DNA from: Phycisphaerales bacterium
GTDB taxonomy: Bacteria > Planctomycetota > Phycisphaerae > Sedimentisphaerales > Anaerohalosphaeraceae
DNA: 16,067 nt
Reading direction: 5' to 3'
Assembly (NCBI GenBank): GCA_011053245.1
Contig: DRGS01000056.1
Coordinates: forward strand, 1 to 16,067
Both the position numbers and the translations under genes were made by a program. Below are positions 7,214-13,834 of the stretch, piece by piece; the first letter of the stretch is position 1, and every line of letters begins with the position of its first letter. Below the pieces are notes generated by a model. That model was not told where the DNA came from. It saw nothing but the letters and a program-made list of their open reading frames with translations, and did not search any database.

Positions 7214-7242
7214 CCTATAAGGCAAGATGACACCCTTATAGG
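7214..7242. promoter_or_regulatory. 9-bp inverted repeat upstream of the secretin pair
   Basis: CCTATAAGG (7214-7222) and CCTTATAGG (7234-7242) are perfect inverted copies 11 bases apart. The second sits in the local hairpin CACCC-TTATA-GGGTG (7231-7245). The region lies between divergent rimO and the first secretin gene, so this is a possible operator or a leader-RNA structure. Confidence 0.35.
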
Positions 7243-7269
7243 GTGATAAACGTTCGCGGCGGCAATTAA

Positions 7270-7290
7270 TATGTTATCGTAAATAACATA
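7270..7290. promoter_or_regulatory. Palindrome TATGTTAT-N5-ATAACATA, candidate operator
   Basis: A perfect 8-bp inverted repeat with a 5-base centre, 37 bases before the start of the first secretin gene and next to a TATAAA (7297-7302). Size and symmetry fit a site for a dimeric regulator; no regulator gene is adjacent. Confidence 0.4.
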
Positions 7291-7327
7291 ACCGCGTATA
7301 AAAGCGTATCTTACGATTGTAATTGGT

Positions 7328-8986
7328 ATGATGGATTTGAAACCAAAAATCATTTCGAGGCATACATTTTTTAGGGTTGGCTTGCGCTGTTTTGTGATGG
7401 TATCGGTTCTGTTGGGCGCTTGCGGGTGCAGCGATTTCTTTGCGAATAAGCCGACGGATATCGAATCGCGGGCGATCCTTGCTGACCTTAGTCAGGTTAA
7501 GGACAATCCGTATGTGAACAACCCGCTGCCTGCGATATACCGTGACGGGCCAAAACGGATAACTGTGCATAATGGTGTTAAGCTGTTCTACTTTACCCAA
7601 CATCTGCCTGTCGCTGAACTGGCTGACGGTCTCGGCGGCAAGGGGCTTGGTTTTACTGTAAGTCAAAATCCTTCGACGAACCAGTTGATCATTCATTGCG
7701 CCGACGATGCCGAGGCCGATACCGTACTTGAGTATTTGGCCAATGTCGATGTTCCTCCGATACAGATCAATATTGACTGCCTGATCCTGGAGCGTTTCGG
7801 TGATGTGACGACGGACTGGGAGACTACGCTTTTGATCGACAATTTTCTCGGTGAAAATATTGTTCTCGGTCGTGACAAATTTCCGGGTGCCGCTTTTCCG
7901 GGCGCCAGTCTTAGAGAAATTGAAAGGTCGACTTTTGGCTTGGACTTCGGTTACTGGATAGACAAGGGCGTTACCGGTCATGAGGTGAGGCTGATAGTCG
8001 ATATGCTCGAATCGCGAGGGTATCTGAAGGTTCTGATGAATCCGACACTTGAAACTCTTAACGGTAAAACAGCGAGCGTTTCGATAATGGATCTTGCGCC
8101 GATCGAAAAGACGATTACCGGCAGGGGTGTTGATGCTGATGGCGAAACTATTACCACGTCATACGAATTGATAGAATACAAGCCTGTTCGCGATACACTT
8201 ACCGTTACGCCTTATGTGTATTCGGATGGATATATCGGTCTTAAAACTTCGATAGTTGTCGGTTCGAAATCGAAACCTGAGGGTATTACACAGGAGTCGA
8301 TCATAACGGAACGGTCGATCGAAATTACCGAGAACAGGATAAAGCCGGGCAGTAGTCTGGTTATCGGCGGGATGCGAAAATCGGAGAACCGTTCCGTTAT
8401 CCGTGGCGTGCCGTTTTTTCAGGATCTGCCGCTTATCGGCGTTTTCTTTTCCAGTAAGGATTTTGAAGAAAAGGCTACGGAGATAGTTTATATTCTTACG
8501 CCTACCATATCTTCTGGCGGCAAAGAAAACGCCGAAATGCTTGATTTCATACGCGATAAGTACCGTACTCCGGAATATACTCCGGGTTTGACCGAAGCTA
8601 TTACGAATCCGATGGGCAGGGAGGTATATACCGAGCTTATAGAAGAGAAGGCTTTGAAAGCGGTCACTCAAAGAGACAGGGCGGAGATGGAAAAGATAAT
8701 TGCCGAGCTTCAGGCTCAGTCCGAAAGAGCAAAGGCCGAAAGCGCACAAAAACAGATAGAGGCGATCAAGGTTGAGATCGCGATAACCAAGGCCAAGGCG
8801 CAGCAGGCAAAGCAAGAGACAAAAGTTGTCAGAGGGCAGACTGCGTCTGAAAAGAAAAAAGCACAGCAGGTACTTGCCGAGAAGCAAAGGATCGATGCGG
8901 AAGTGAAAAAGTCGCAGCAAGCGGCGCAGCAGATGCAAAAAGAGTTGGATGCAATCAAAGCAAAGGCTGCTGCGGATGCCAAATAA
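7328..8986 (+). CDS. Secretin-like lipoprotein with coiled-coil tail (copy 1)
   Basis: A 552-residue envelope protein of the type II/III secretin superfamily. The signal ends in the lipobox LGAC (C32; C34 is an alternative that aligns with copy 2). Residues about 84-165 look like a secretin N-domain (KLFYFTQH, NQLIIHCADDAEADTVLEYL, VDVPPIQINID). The secretin core lies at about 205-395, with NPTLETLNGK, the RPG-like KPGSSLVIGGM and the hallmark GVPFFQDLPLIGVFFSS then EIVYILTPTI. Residues about 435-552 are a charged Ala/Lys/Glu/Gln coiled coil, which classical secretins lack. The start is one of two adjacent ATGs (7328, 7331) without a clear SD. A near-identical paralogue follows with virtually no gap, so they probably form an operon and may act together. 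Substrate is unknown: no ATPase, platform protein or pseudopilin is in the window. Confidence 0.85.
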   Translation: MMDLKPKIISRHTFFRVGLRCFVMVSVLLGACGCSDFFANKPTDIESRAILADLSQVKDNPYVNNPLPAIYRDGPKRITVHNGVKLFYFTQHLPVAELADGLGGKGLGFTVSQNPSTNQLIIHCADDAEADTVLEYLANVDVPPIQINIDCLILERFGDVTTDWETTLLIDNFLGENIVLGRDKFPGAAFPGASLREIERSTFGLDFGYWIDKGVTGHEVRLIVDMLESRGYLKVLMNPTLETLNGKTASVSIMDLAPIEKTITGRGVDADGETITTSYELIEYKPVRDTLTVTPYVYSDGYIGLKTSIVVGSKSKPEGITQESIITERSIEITENRIKPGSSLVIGGMRKSENRSVIRGVPFFQDLPLIGVFFSSKDFEEKATEIVYILTPTISSGGKENAEMLDFIRDKYRTPEYTPGLTEAITNPMGREVYTELIEEKALKAVTQRDRAEMEKIIAELQAQSERAKAESAQKQIEAIKVEIAITKAKAQQAKQETKVVRGQTASEKKKAQQVLAEKQRIDAEVKKSQQAAQQMQKELDAIKAKAAADAK

Positions 8987-9011
8987 TAACGATAACAGTT
9001 GCGTAAAGTTT

Positions 9012-10793
9012 ATGGGAAATATCAATACAAGTCGTTTGTGTTTTATACTGGCAATGATGCTGACATGTTGTCTTGCCGGTTGCGGTGATTTTTTTGCTAA
9101 GAAGCCTACCGAGATTGAATCGAGGGCCATACTCGAAGAACTCAGGCAGGTCAAAGAAAATCCCAATGTAAATAACCCTCTGCCGGAGGTGTATACCAAA
9201 CCTCCGAGCAGGTTGAAGATTAAGGGCGGGGTAAAGCTGTTCTATTTCACAAGGCATCATTCGGTGGGTATTATTGCCGAGCTTGTCACGCAGCAGCTTG
9301 GGCATAAAGTCGTGCAGAATTCTCGGAACAACCAGTTAGTCATTTATTGCGGAGATGACGCGCAGGCGGACAAGGTTCTCGAATACCTTGAGCTAACCGA
9401 TGTTCCGCCGATCCAGGTCAATATTGACTGCTTGATCCTGGAGCGATTCGGTGATGTTACGATGGACTGGGAAACTTCGATAATGATTGAGAACTTTCTC
9501 GGTGAAGGTGTTACGTTGGGTGAAAATAGAGGTACGTTTGGAACTATTCCTGCACCTGAAACTGGTGCTAATCTTGGTGAACTGTTAAGTCTTGACCCCG
9601 CTTTTCCCGGGGCGGCGCTGAGGGAATCGGAACGTGCTGATTTCGGTCTTGACTTTGGGTACTGGATCGATAGAAATGTCCCGGGTCACCAGGTGCGGGC
9701 GCTTGTAGATGTTCTTGAATCGCGGGGTTATCTGAAAATACTTTTGAACCCAACCCTTGAGACCATAAACGGAAAAACAGCAACGGTTACGATCAAAGAT
9801 TATGCACCCATAGAAGAGATACAAACCGGAAAAGGCGGACAAAGCGATGTTTTCAGCATAACCAAATATCAATGGGTTGAAGATACACTTACAGTGACGC
9901 CGTCGGTTTATGCTAACGGTTATATCGGATTGGATACCAAGATAAAAGTCGGCTCACGTTCCAAGCCCGAGGGTGTTGCTCAAAGGTCGATCATTACCGA
10001 GCGGTCGATCACTGTTCCTGAAAACAGGATACGGCCGGGCCATAGCCTTATCATCGGTGGAATGCGAAAATCCGAAAAACGTTCCGTTATCAGGGGCATT
10101 CCATTTTTTAAGGACATACCGATTTTTGGCGTATTCTTTTCGAGCAAGGATTTTGAAGAAAAGGGGACGGAGATAATTTTCATTCTTACTCCTACAATAT
10201 CTTCTGGCGGCCGCGATAACTCCGAAGTGGTTGCCGACATAAGAAGGAAGCACGAATCACACAGTTATAAGACGGAGTTTGGTGATTGGATAGCCGATCC
10301 GCTTGGTACAAAGATCTATACAGAGGTGATCGAGGAGCGCGCCACCGTGGCTGAGAGCGCAAAGGTCGTTGCGGAAATGAAAAGGGCCAGTGCAGAGCAG
10401 ACTGCGGAAGAGGAAAAAGCAAAGGTCGAAATGTTCAAAAGACAAGTCGGCGAAATAACGGAACTTAGCGAGCAACTGAAGGGCGAAACGCAAAAAGCGA
10501 TAGCCGAATCGAATAAGACAAAGGCAGATGCCGCTTCGGCGAAGGCAGCGACAGATAAAGCCGAAAAAGATCTAAAGGCCGCCCGTCAACAGCTCGATGC
10601 GGGCAAAGCTCAAACGGATAAGCTGCGTCAGGAACTGAAGAAGGCAAAAGTTGCCGAGGCCGCTCGTTTGAAAGCTATCGTCGAGGAGAAGGAACGTATT
10701 CGCAAGGCCGCTGAGGAAGCTGGGCGTGTTAAGGCTGAGGCCGAAGCTGAGAGGTTGCGACAGGAAGCAGAAAAGGCCGAGCCTGCTCCTTAA
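9012..10793 (+). CDS. Secretin-like lipoprotein with coiled-coil tail (copy 2)
   Basis: A 593-residue paralogue of the preceding gene, aligning from GDFFAKKPTEIESRAIL to ILTPTISSGG. I chose ATG 9012, which gives a compact lipoprotein signal (hydrophobic core, LAGC, C24). Upstream in-frame ATGs at 8976 and 8949 would overlap the first gene and add a polar extension. No start has a convincing SD. The N-domain is at about 74-155, followed by an insertion absent from copy 1 at about 168-196 (Gly/Pro/Thr-rich). The secretin core runs to about 396 with IPFFKDIPIFGVFFSS. The C-terminal coiled coil is longer (about 440-593) and ends in KAEPAP. Membrane insertion as a ring is expected from the family but not shown; hetero-oligomerisation of the pair is inference. 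Confidence 0.83.
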   Translation: MGNINTSRLCFILAMMLTCCLAGCGDFFAKKPTEIESRAILEELRQVKENPNVNNPLPEVYTKPPSRLKIKGGVKLFYFTRHHSVGIIAELVTQQLGHKVVQNSRNNQLVIYCGDDAQADKVLEYLELTDVPPIQVNIDCLILERFGDVTMDWETSIMIENFLGEGVTLGENRGTFGTIPAPETGANLGELLSLDPAFPGAALRESERADFGLDFGYWIDRNVPGHQVRALVDVLESRGYLKILLNPTLETINGKTATVTIKDYAPIEEIQTGKGGQSDVFSITKYQWVEDTLTVTPSVYANGYIGLDTKIKVGSRSKPEGVAQRSIITERSITVPENRIRPGHSLIIGGMRKSEKRSVIRGIPFFKDIPIFGVFFSSKDFEEKGTEIIFILTPTISSGGRDNSEVVADIRRKHESHSYKTEFGDWIADPLGTKIYTEVIEERATVAESAKVVAEMKRASAEQTAEEEKAKVEMFKRQVGEITELSEQLKGETQKAIAESNKTKADAASAKAATDKAEKDLKAARQQLDAGKAQTDKLRQELKKAKVAEAARLKAIVEEKERIRKAAEEAGRVKAEAEAERLRQEAEKAEPAP

Positions 10794-10799
10794 GTAGCA

Positions 10800-11035
10800 A
10801 ATTCTAAGCACGAAGCACGAAATTCTAAACAAGCACTAATGATCAAAATTCAAATACCAAAACAAACCGCATGGATTCGGCGCCTGCGCGGGAATGACAA
10901 GGGGCGCGGGAATGATACAACAGGCGGTATTTGGATTCTTACTTGATCTTCCACGGCCAAGCACAGCTTGACCGTGCCACCCATTAACAACCAGTTTGAA
11001 TTTGTTTCGTATTTCGATGTTCGTATTTGAGCGAA
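10800..11035. repeat. Degenerate dispersed-repeat region with palindromes
   Basis: This 248-base gap between convergent genes contains no credible gene. It holds A-rich low-complexity sequence with CACGAAGCACGAAATTC (about 10809-10826), a REP-like imperfect palindrome (10875-10895, CTGC loop, GAATGACAAGGGG tail), a hairpin CACGGCCAAGC-aca-GCTTGACCGTG (10952-10976, one mismatch) followed by GTGCCAC, and at 10985-11035 an oppositely oriented, similar A-rich phrase (on the minus strand ATCGAAATACGAAACAAATTC, split here only by meaning, not sequence). It looks like stacked dispersed repeats. Any hairpin could also end transcription from the flanking genes. Confidence 0.5.
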
Positions 11036-11041
11036 CCGCTC

Positions 11042-11707
11042 TTAATGGTAGAGGTTTTCCAGGTCGTGGGGCAGGCATTGAAGGGGGCATTGGCTGCATT
11101 TAGGTTTCGGCTTGCAGTGTTCTTTTCCCACACGCACCAGCAAGGCGTGGAATTCGTTGAACAGTGCTGTGTCATTTGGCAGGGCAGCTTCGAAGAACTC
11201 CCTGATCTGTTCGTATCCTGCTTCGGGTTCGATGAGTCCGTGTCTTACGAGGATCCTACAGGTATAGGCGTCGACTACGAAGACCGGCTTATCGAATGCG
11301 TACAGACAGATCGAATCGGCGGTCTCTGGGCCGATGCCGTTTATTCGCAGCAATTCTTCTCGTAGTGAATACACATCGTAACCTGCGAGAGCGTCAAGGT
11401 TCCCATCGTGTTCCTTGAACAGCCATGTTAGAAAGTTGCTGAGCCTTTTAGCTTTGATATTGTAATATCCGGCGGGGCGGATGATCGCAGCTAACTCTGA
11501 TCGGTCCATTTCGTAGAGTTTTTCGGGGCAGAGGCAGCCTGCGGCGGTTAAATTCGCGATGGCTTTTTCGACATTGGCCCAGTTGGTATTCTGGGTCAGG
11601 ATGGCACCGACGATGATCTCGAAGGCGCTGTCGCCTGGCCACCAGTGCTGCGGACCGTAGCGGTTGTGCATCAATTCATATATTTCTGTCAGTTTTTCGT
11701 AGCTCAT
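11042..11707 (-). CDS. HhH-GPD DNA glycosylase, endonuclease III-related
   Basis: A 221-residue base-excision repair glycosylase with an iron-sulphur cluster, cytoplasmic/nucleoid. AILTQNTNW (35-43) matches the conserved family segment. The helix-hairpin-helix is at about 118-132 (RINGIGPETADS), and the catalytic aspartate is D146 in FVVDAYTCRI. Cysteines C198, C204, C207 and C211 form a 4Fe-4S loop with spacing C-x5-C-x2-C-x3-C, tighter than the C-x6-C-x2-C-x5-C of E. coli Nth. The catalytic lysine of bifunctional Nth is replaced by E128, as in MagIII-type enzymes, so a monofunctional glycosylase (perhaps for alkylated purines) is more likely than an AP lyase. The start ATG 11707 begins the conserved sequence. 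A TTGGTT/TAACAT promoter ends 9 bases upstream, and there is no strong SD. Confidence 0.9.
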   Translation of the reverse strand: MSYEKLTEIYELMHNRYGPQHWWPGDSAFEIIVGAILTQNTNWANVEKAIANLTAAGCLCPEKLYEMDRSELAAIIRPAGYYNIKAKRLSNFLTWLFKEHDGNLDALAGYDVYSLREELLRINGIGPETADSICLYAFDKPVFVVDAYTCRILVRHGLIEPEAGYEQIREFFEAALPNDTALFNEFHALLVRVGKEHCKPKPKCSQCPLQCLPHDLENLYH

Positions 11708-11716
11708 CCGGTTCCA

Positions 11717-11745
11717 ATGTTATTAATCACTCTTGCGTTAACCAA
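11717..11745 (-). promoter_or_regulatory. Promoter of the glycosylase gene
   Basis: On the minus strand TTGGTT (11745-11740) and TAACAT (11722-11717) are 17 bases apart. The -10 ends 9 bases before the ATG at 11707, so the leader would be only a few bases. Confidence 0.4.
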
Positions 11746-11770
11746 ACCTCTATAAGCATATCAAGCTTTG

Positions 11771-11858
11771 CATGGCCACGCAAGCGTGGGCATGGCACCG
11801 GGAGATGTTTTTTGATAGTAAGATTCAGCACCCACAAGCTTCGCTTGAAGGTGCCACA
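11771..11858. repeat. Two palindromes related to the 10952 hairpin
   Basis: CCACGC-aa-GCGTGG (11776-11789), then GCATGGCACC, and GCACC-ca-CAAGC-ttc-GCTTG-aa-GGTGC (11828-11854) ending in GTGCCAC. The CAAGC/GCTTG arms and the GTGCCAC or GGCACC flank recur at 10952-10980. The same family therefore flanks the glycosylase gene on both sides. The rest of 11746-11865 shows no gene. Confidence 0.5.
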
Positions 11859-11865
11859 CGAGATA

Positions 11866-11891
11866 TTGACACTTAGCTAAAGTATTGTCAA
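11866..11891 (+). promoter_or_regulatory. Inverted repeat TTGACA-N14-TGTCAA
   Basis: Perfect 6-bp arms (11866-11871, 11886-11891) enclose the 8-bp palindrome TTAGCTAA (11873-11880). It lies just upstream of the promoter for the CPBP protease gene and may be a regulator site. TTGACA could instead be a -35, but no good -10 follows at 17 bases. Confidence 0.3.
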
Positions 11892-11900
11892 TTTTTTTAC

Positions 11901-11929
11901 TTTACATTTCGTATTGCTGATAGTATTGT
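11901..11929 (+). promoter_or_regulatory. Promoter of the CPBP protease gene, leaderless geometry
   Basis: TTTACA (11901-11906) and TATTGT (11924-11929) are 17 bases apart. Only ACTCTG separates the -10 from ATG 11936, so transcription should start at or next to the start codon. No SD is present, in agreement. Confidence 0.45.
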
Positions 11930-11935
11930 ACTCTG

Positions 11936-12850
11936 ATGAGCAGAAGTCAACTGTTTAATTTCATGCAGGATTCATATCTGGACCGTACGAGCCGGCCGGT
12001 GTATGCGCTGGTGTTTTTGCTGCCGCTTATCATCTTCTATGAGATCGGAACGATGATCATAAGTCCCGAAGCCTTTACGTCTTTGGCCAGCGGTCCGGAG
12101 GTGCGTGTCGTGTCGTTCGTATGGGTTCAGGATCTGCTGGAATATCTGGGTTTTTCCAGCCGGGCGACATGGATAATTGTTCCCCTTGTAGTTGTTGTGA
12201 TCCTTCTGGCGATGCAGATGACTTCGAGGGCACGGTGGTATGTCAGGCTGAAAGATTTTTTTCCGATGATCATAGAGTGTGTTCTTCTTGCGATTCCGTT
12301 GATAATGCTGAGTTTGATGGTTAATCGTTCGATCAGTGAAGATAAGTCGCAATATCTGTCGGCGAATCTTTGCAATAGATCATCAGTTACGGTTTTGGCG
12401 GCGGATGCTGCGCCGGAGGCATTGTCTGACGAAGCTGAGGTGGCGGATCCGGCAGTGGTCGGTGATAAAGGTCTGCTGGTGAATATCGTAACGGGTATCG
12501 GTGCGGGGATATACGAAGAGCTGGTCTTTCGTCTGATATTGATATGCCTGCTGATGATATTCTTTCAGGATCTGCTTCATGTAAGCAATGGCAGTTCGGT
12601 ATTGCTTTCGGTGGTTATCTCGGCGATCCTTTTCAGCGCTCATCATCACTTCTATTTCATCGATGGAAGGTTCGCGGTCGCTGAGTTCTTTTCGCCGGGC
12701 AAATTTTTCTTCCGTTTTTTGGCGGGTATTTATTTCTCTTTTATATTCGCTGTTCGCGGTTTCGGCATTACGGCAGGGACGCATGCGGCATACGACATTA
12801 TCGCCGCTTTTATGAACGCATTTCTGTTTGACGGCGGGGCAATGGAATAA
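11936..12850 (+). CDS. CPBP-family intramembrane protease
   Basis: A 304-residue integral membrane protein of the CPBP (Abi/Rce1-like) glutamic protease family. Motif 1 is EELVFR (E194, E195, R199). Motif 2 is FSAHHHFYF (F233, H236-H238) and motif 3 is HAAYD (H283, D287). Hydrophobic segments lie at about 22-42, 76-94, 108-129, 180-192, 197-211, 221-235 and 262-275. A polar, acidic, alanine-rich loop at about 132-177 sits between the N-terminal helices and the catalytic core and is longer than usual. Substrate is unknown; family roles range from CAAX-type processing to peptide maturation and immunity. It is monocistronic by position. No strong terminator hairpin follows. Confidence 0.9.
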   Translation: MSRSQLFNFMQDSYLDRTSRPVYALVFLLPLIIFYEIGTMIISPEAFTSLASGPEVRVVSFVWVQDLLEYLGFSSRATWIIVPLVVVVILLAMQMTSRARWYVRLKDFFPMIIECVLLAIPLIMLSLMVNRSISEDKSQYLSANLCNRSSVTVLAADAAPEALSDEAEVADPAVVGDKGLLVNIVTGIGAGIYEELVFRLILICLLMIFFQDLLHVSNGSSVLLSVVISAILFSAHHHFYFIDGRFAVAEFFSPGKFFFRFLAGIYFSFIFAVRGFGITAGTHAAYDIIAAFMNAFLFDGGAME

Positions 12851-12972
12851 CTTTACACTTTTTAGTATTTTCTCGAATTTTTTTTGGATGCGTTAGTCTT
12901 TACTGGGGGCAAACTTGTGCGATTACCGTCCGATAAGTCCTCGATTCGGCGTTTTCAATACTGATAATCCCC

Positions 12973-13002
12973 TTGAATTGCACCCCTGTTTTGTTGTATA
13001 AT
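12973..13002 (+). promoter_or_regulatory. Sigma-70 type promoter
   Basis: TTGAAT (12973-12978) and TATAAT (12997-13002) are spaced by 18 bases, upstream of the 13058 gene. Expected transcription starts near 13009, giving a leader of about 50 bases with the SD GAGGGG (13047-13052). The -10 region shares TTTGTTGTATAAT with the rimO promoter. Confidence 0.6.
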
Positions 13003-13057
13003 ACGCTTGTGAGAAAACGATATAGAATGTAATTTGGTCCGTAAGTGAGGGGAAAAC

Positions 13058-13603
13058 ATGGACGCACCAAGAACGAATTTAAAAGTTGGTCAATTGGCAT
13101 TTTCGCTTTTTCAGCGGCCTTTGCATCCGGAGCTTTTTAGCATCTATGCCAAGCGGCAGTTGAAGACTGAAAAATATGAGGTAACGATCTGGGCTACGGG
13201 TTGTTCGCATCTGGTTTCTGTTTTTAGAAAGAAGCTGTGTTTGACAGAGGTGATAAGTCCGGCTACTCAGATGCTTCCCAAAGCCGGTTTGATCGAGAAG
13301 TTTCCGTTCAAGGGGCAGAAGAATCATAAATGTGTCGTTGGAAGAGGTCTTAGTTATATGACCGAATTTCAGGTTGAACGCATGAGCGCAAACCTGTATC
13401 GGCAGAGTCATTCCGATCTGGCGCGTTTCGCACGGAATCGCGGCATATTCGTTACATTACCTCAGTTGAGCCAGAACGGATTAGAGCCGTTTAGCTATCT
13501 TGACTTTGAAGCCAGGCGCAATGAACTTCACATTCATGCGTTCCACGCTTATCCGGAGCAGGTGACGATCATCAAGACGCAATCGCTGTTTGATTTTCAC
13601 TGA
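13058..13603 (+). CDS. DUF2617-like protein
   Basis: A 181-residue soluble protein without signal peptide or membrane segment. The start ATG 13058 has a strong SD, GAGGGG, 5 bases upstream. The segments LAFSLFQRPLHPELFSIYAKR (residues about 13-33, split in meaning from the following) and WATGCSHLVSV then LTEV fit what I remember of DUF2617, a family of unknown function frequent in planctomycetes; the match is from memory. Histidines in RPLHPELF, CSHL, HIHAFHAYP and the final residue are notable and could bind metal, but this is speculation. Own promoter, no obvious operon partner: the next gene starts about 230 bases later with a separate promoter. Confidence 0.8.
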   Translation: MDAPRTNLKVGQLAFSLFQRPLHPELFSIYAKRQLKTEKYEVTIWATGCSHLVSVFRKKLCLTEVISPATQMLPKAGLIEKFPFKGQKNHKCVVGRGLSYMTEFQVERMSANLYRQSHSDLARFARNRGIFVTLPQLSQNGLEPFSYLDFEARRNELHIHAFHAYPEQVTIIKTQSLFDFH

Positions 13604-13654
13604 GAATTCCGGCGTTGTTCCGCAAACATTGGTGCATGAATAAAATCATCGCTA

Positions 13655-13683
13655 TTGGTTATATTTCCCCGCTGCGCTATAAT
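13655..13683 (+). promoter_or_regulatory. Promoter upstream of the sigma-factor operon
   Basis: TTGGTT (13655-13660) and TATAAT (13678-13683) are exactly 17 bases apart. The sigma gene begins at 13835, leaving a leader of about 145 bases that is AT-rich and shows no clear structured element. This would be a housekeeping promoter; an ECF-type autoregulatory promoter (GGAAC-like -35) was not seen. Confidence 0.5.
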
Positions 13684-13834
13684 CATGTGAAATCTAACCT
13701 CTATTCCCGCAAAATGCCTCTAAAATCATAAAAAAAGTCAAAATTGCGATTTAATGCGCTCATTTTTGGCCTTATTCACGTCAATATGGTAGAGTGGTCA
13801 AAAATAATAACTTATCGGAGACCCTTAGTAAAAC

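Noticed and set aside
7274..7981. 235-codon minus-strand open frame across the first secretin gene start
   Set aside because: Antisense of a supported gene with no domain or start signal.
8159..9199. 346-codon minus-strand open frame across the two secretin genes
   Set aside because: It spans the antisense of two clear paralogous genes and is leucine/phenylalanine-rich as expected from the reverse of Lys/Glu coiled-coil codons.
10930..11035. Possible small peptide or regulatory RNA in the gap after the secretin pair
   Set aside because: The gap is explained by palindromic and A-rich dispersed repeats; no start with SD and no conserved frame was seen.
11866..11894. TTGACA as the -35 of the CPBP gene
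   Set aside because: The hexamer 17 bases on is CAATTT, a poor -10; the TTTACA/TATTGT pair next to the start fits better, and TTGACA is one arm of an inverted repeat.
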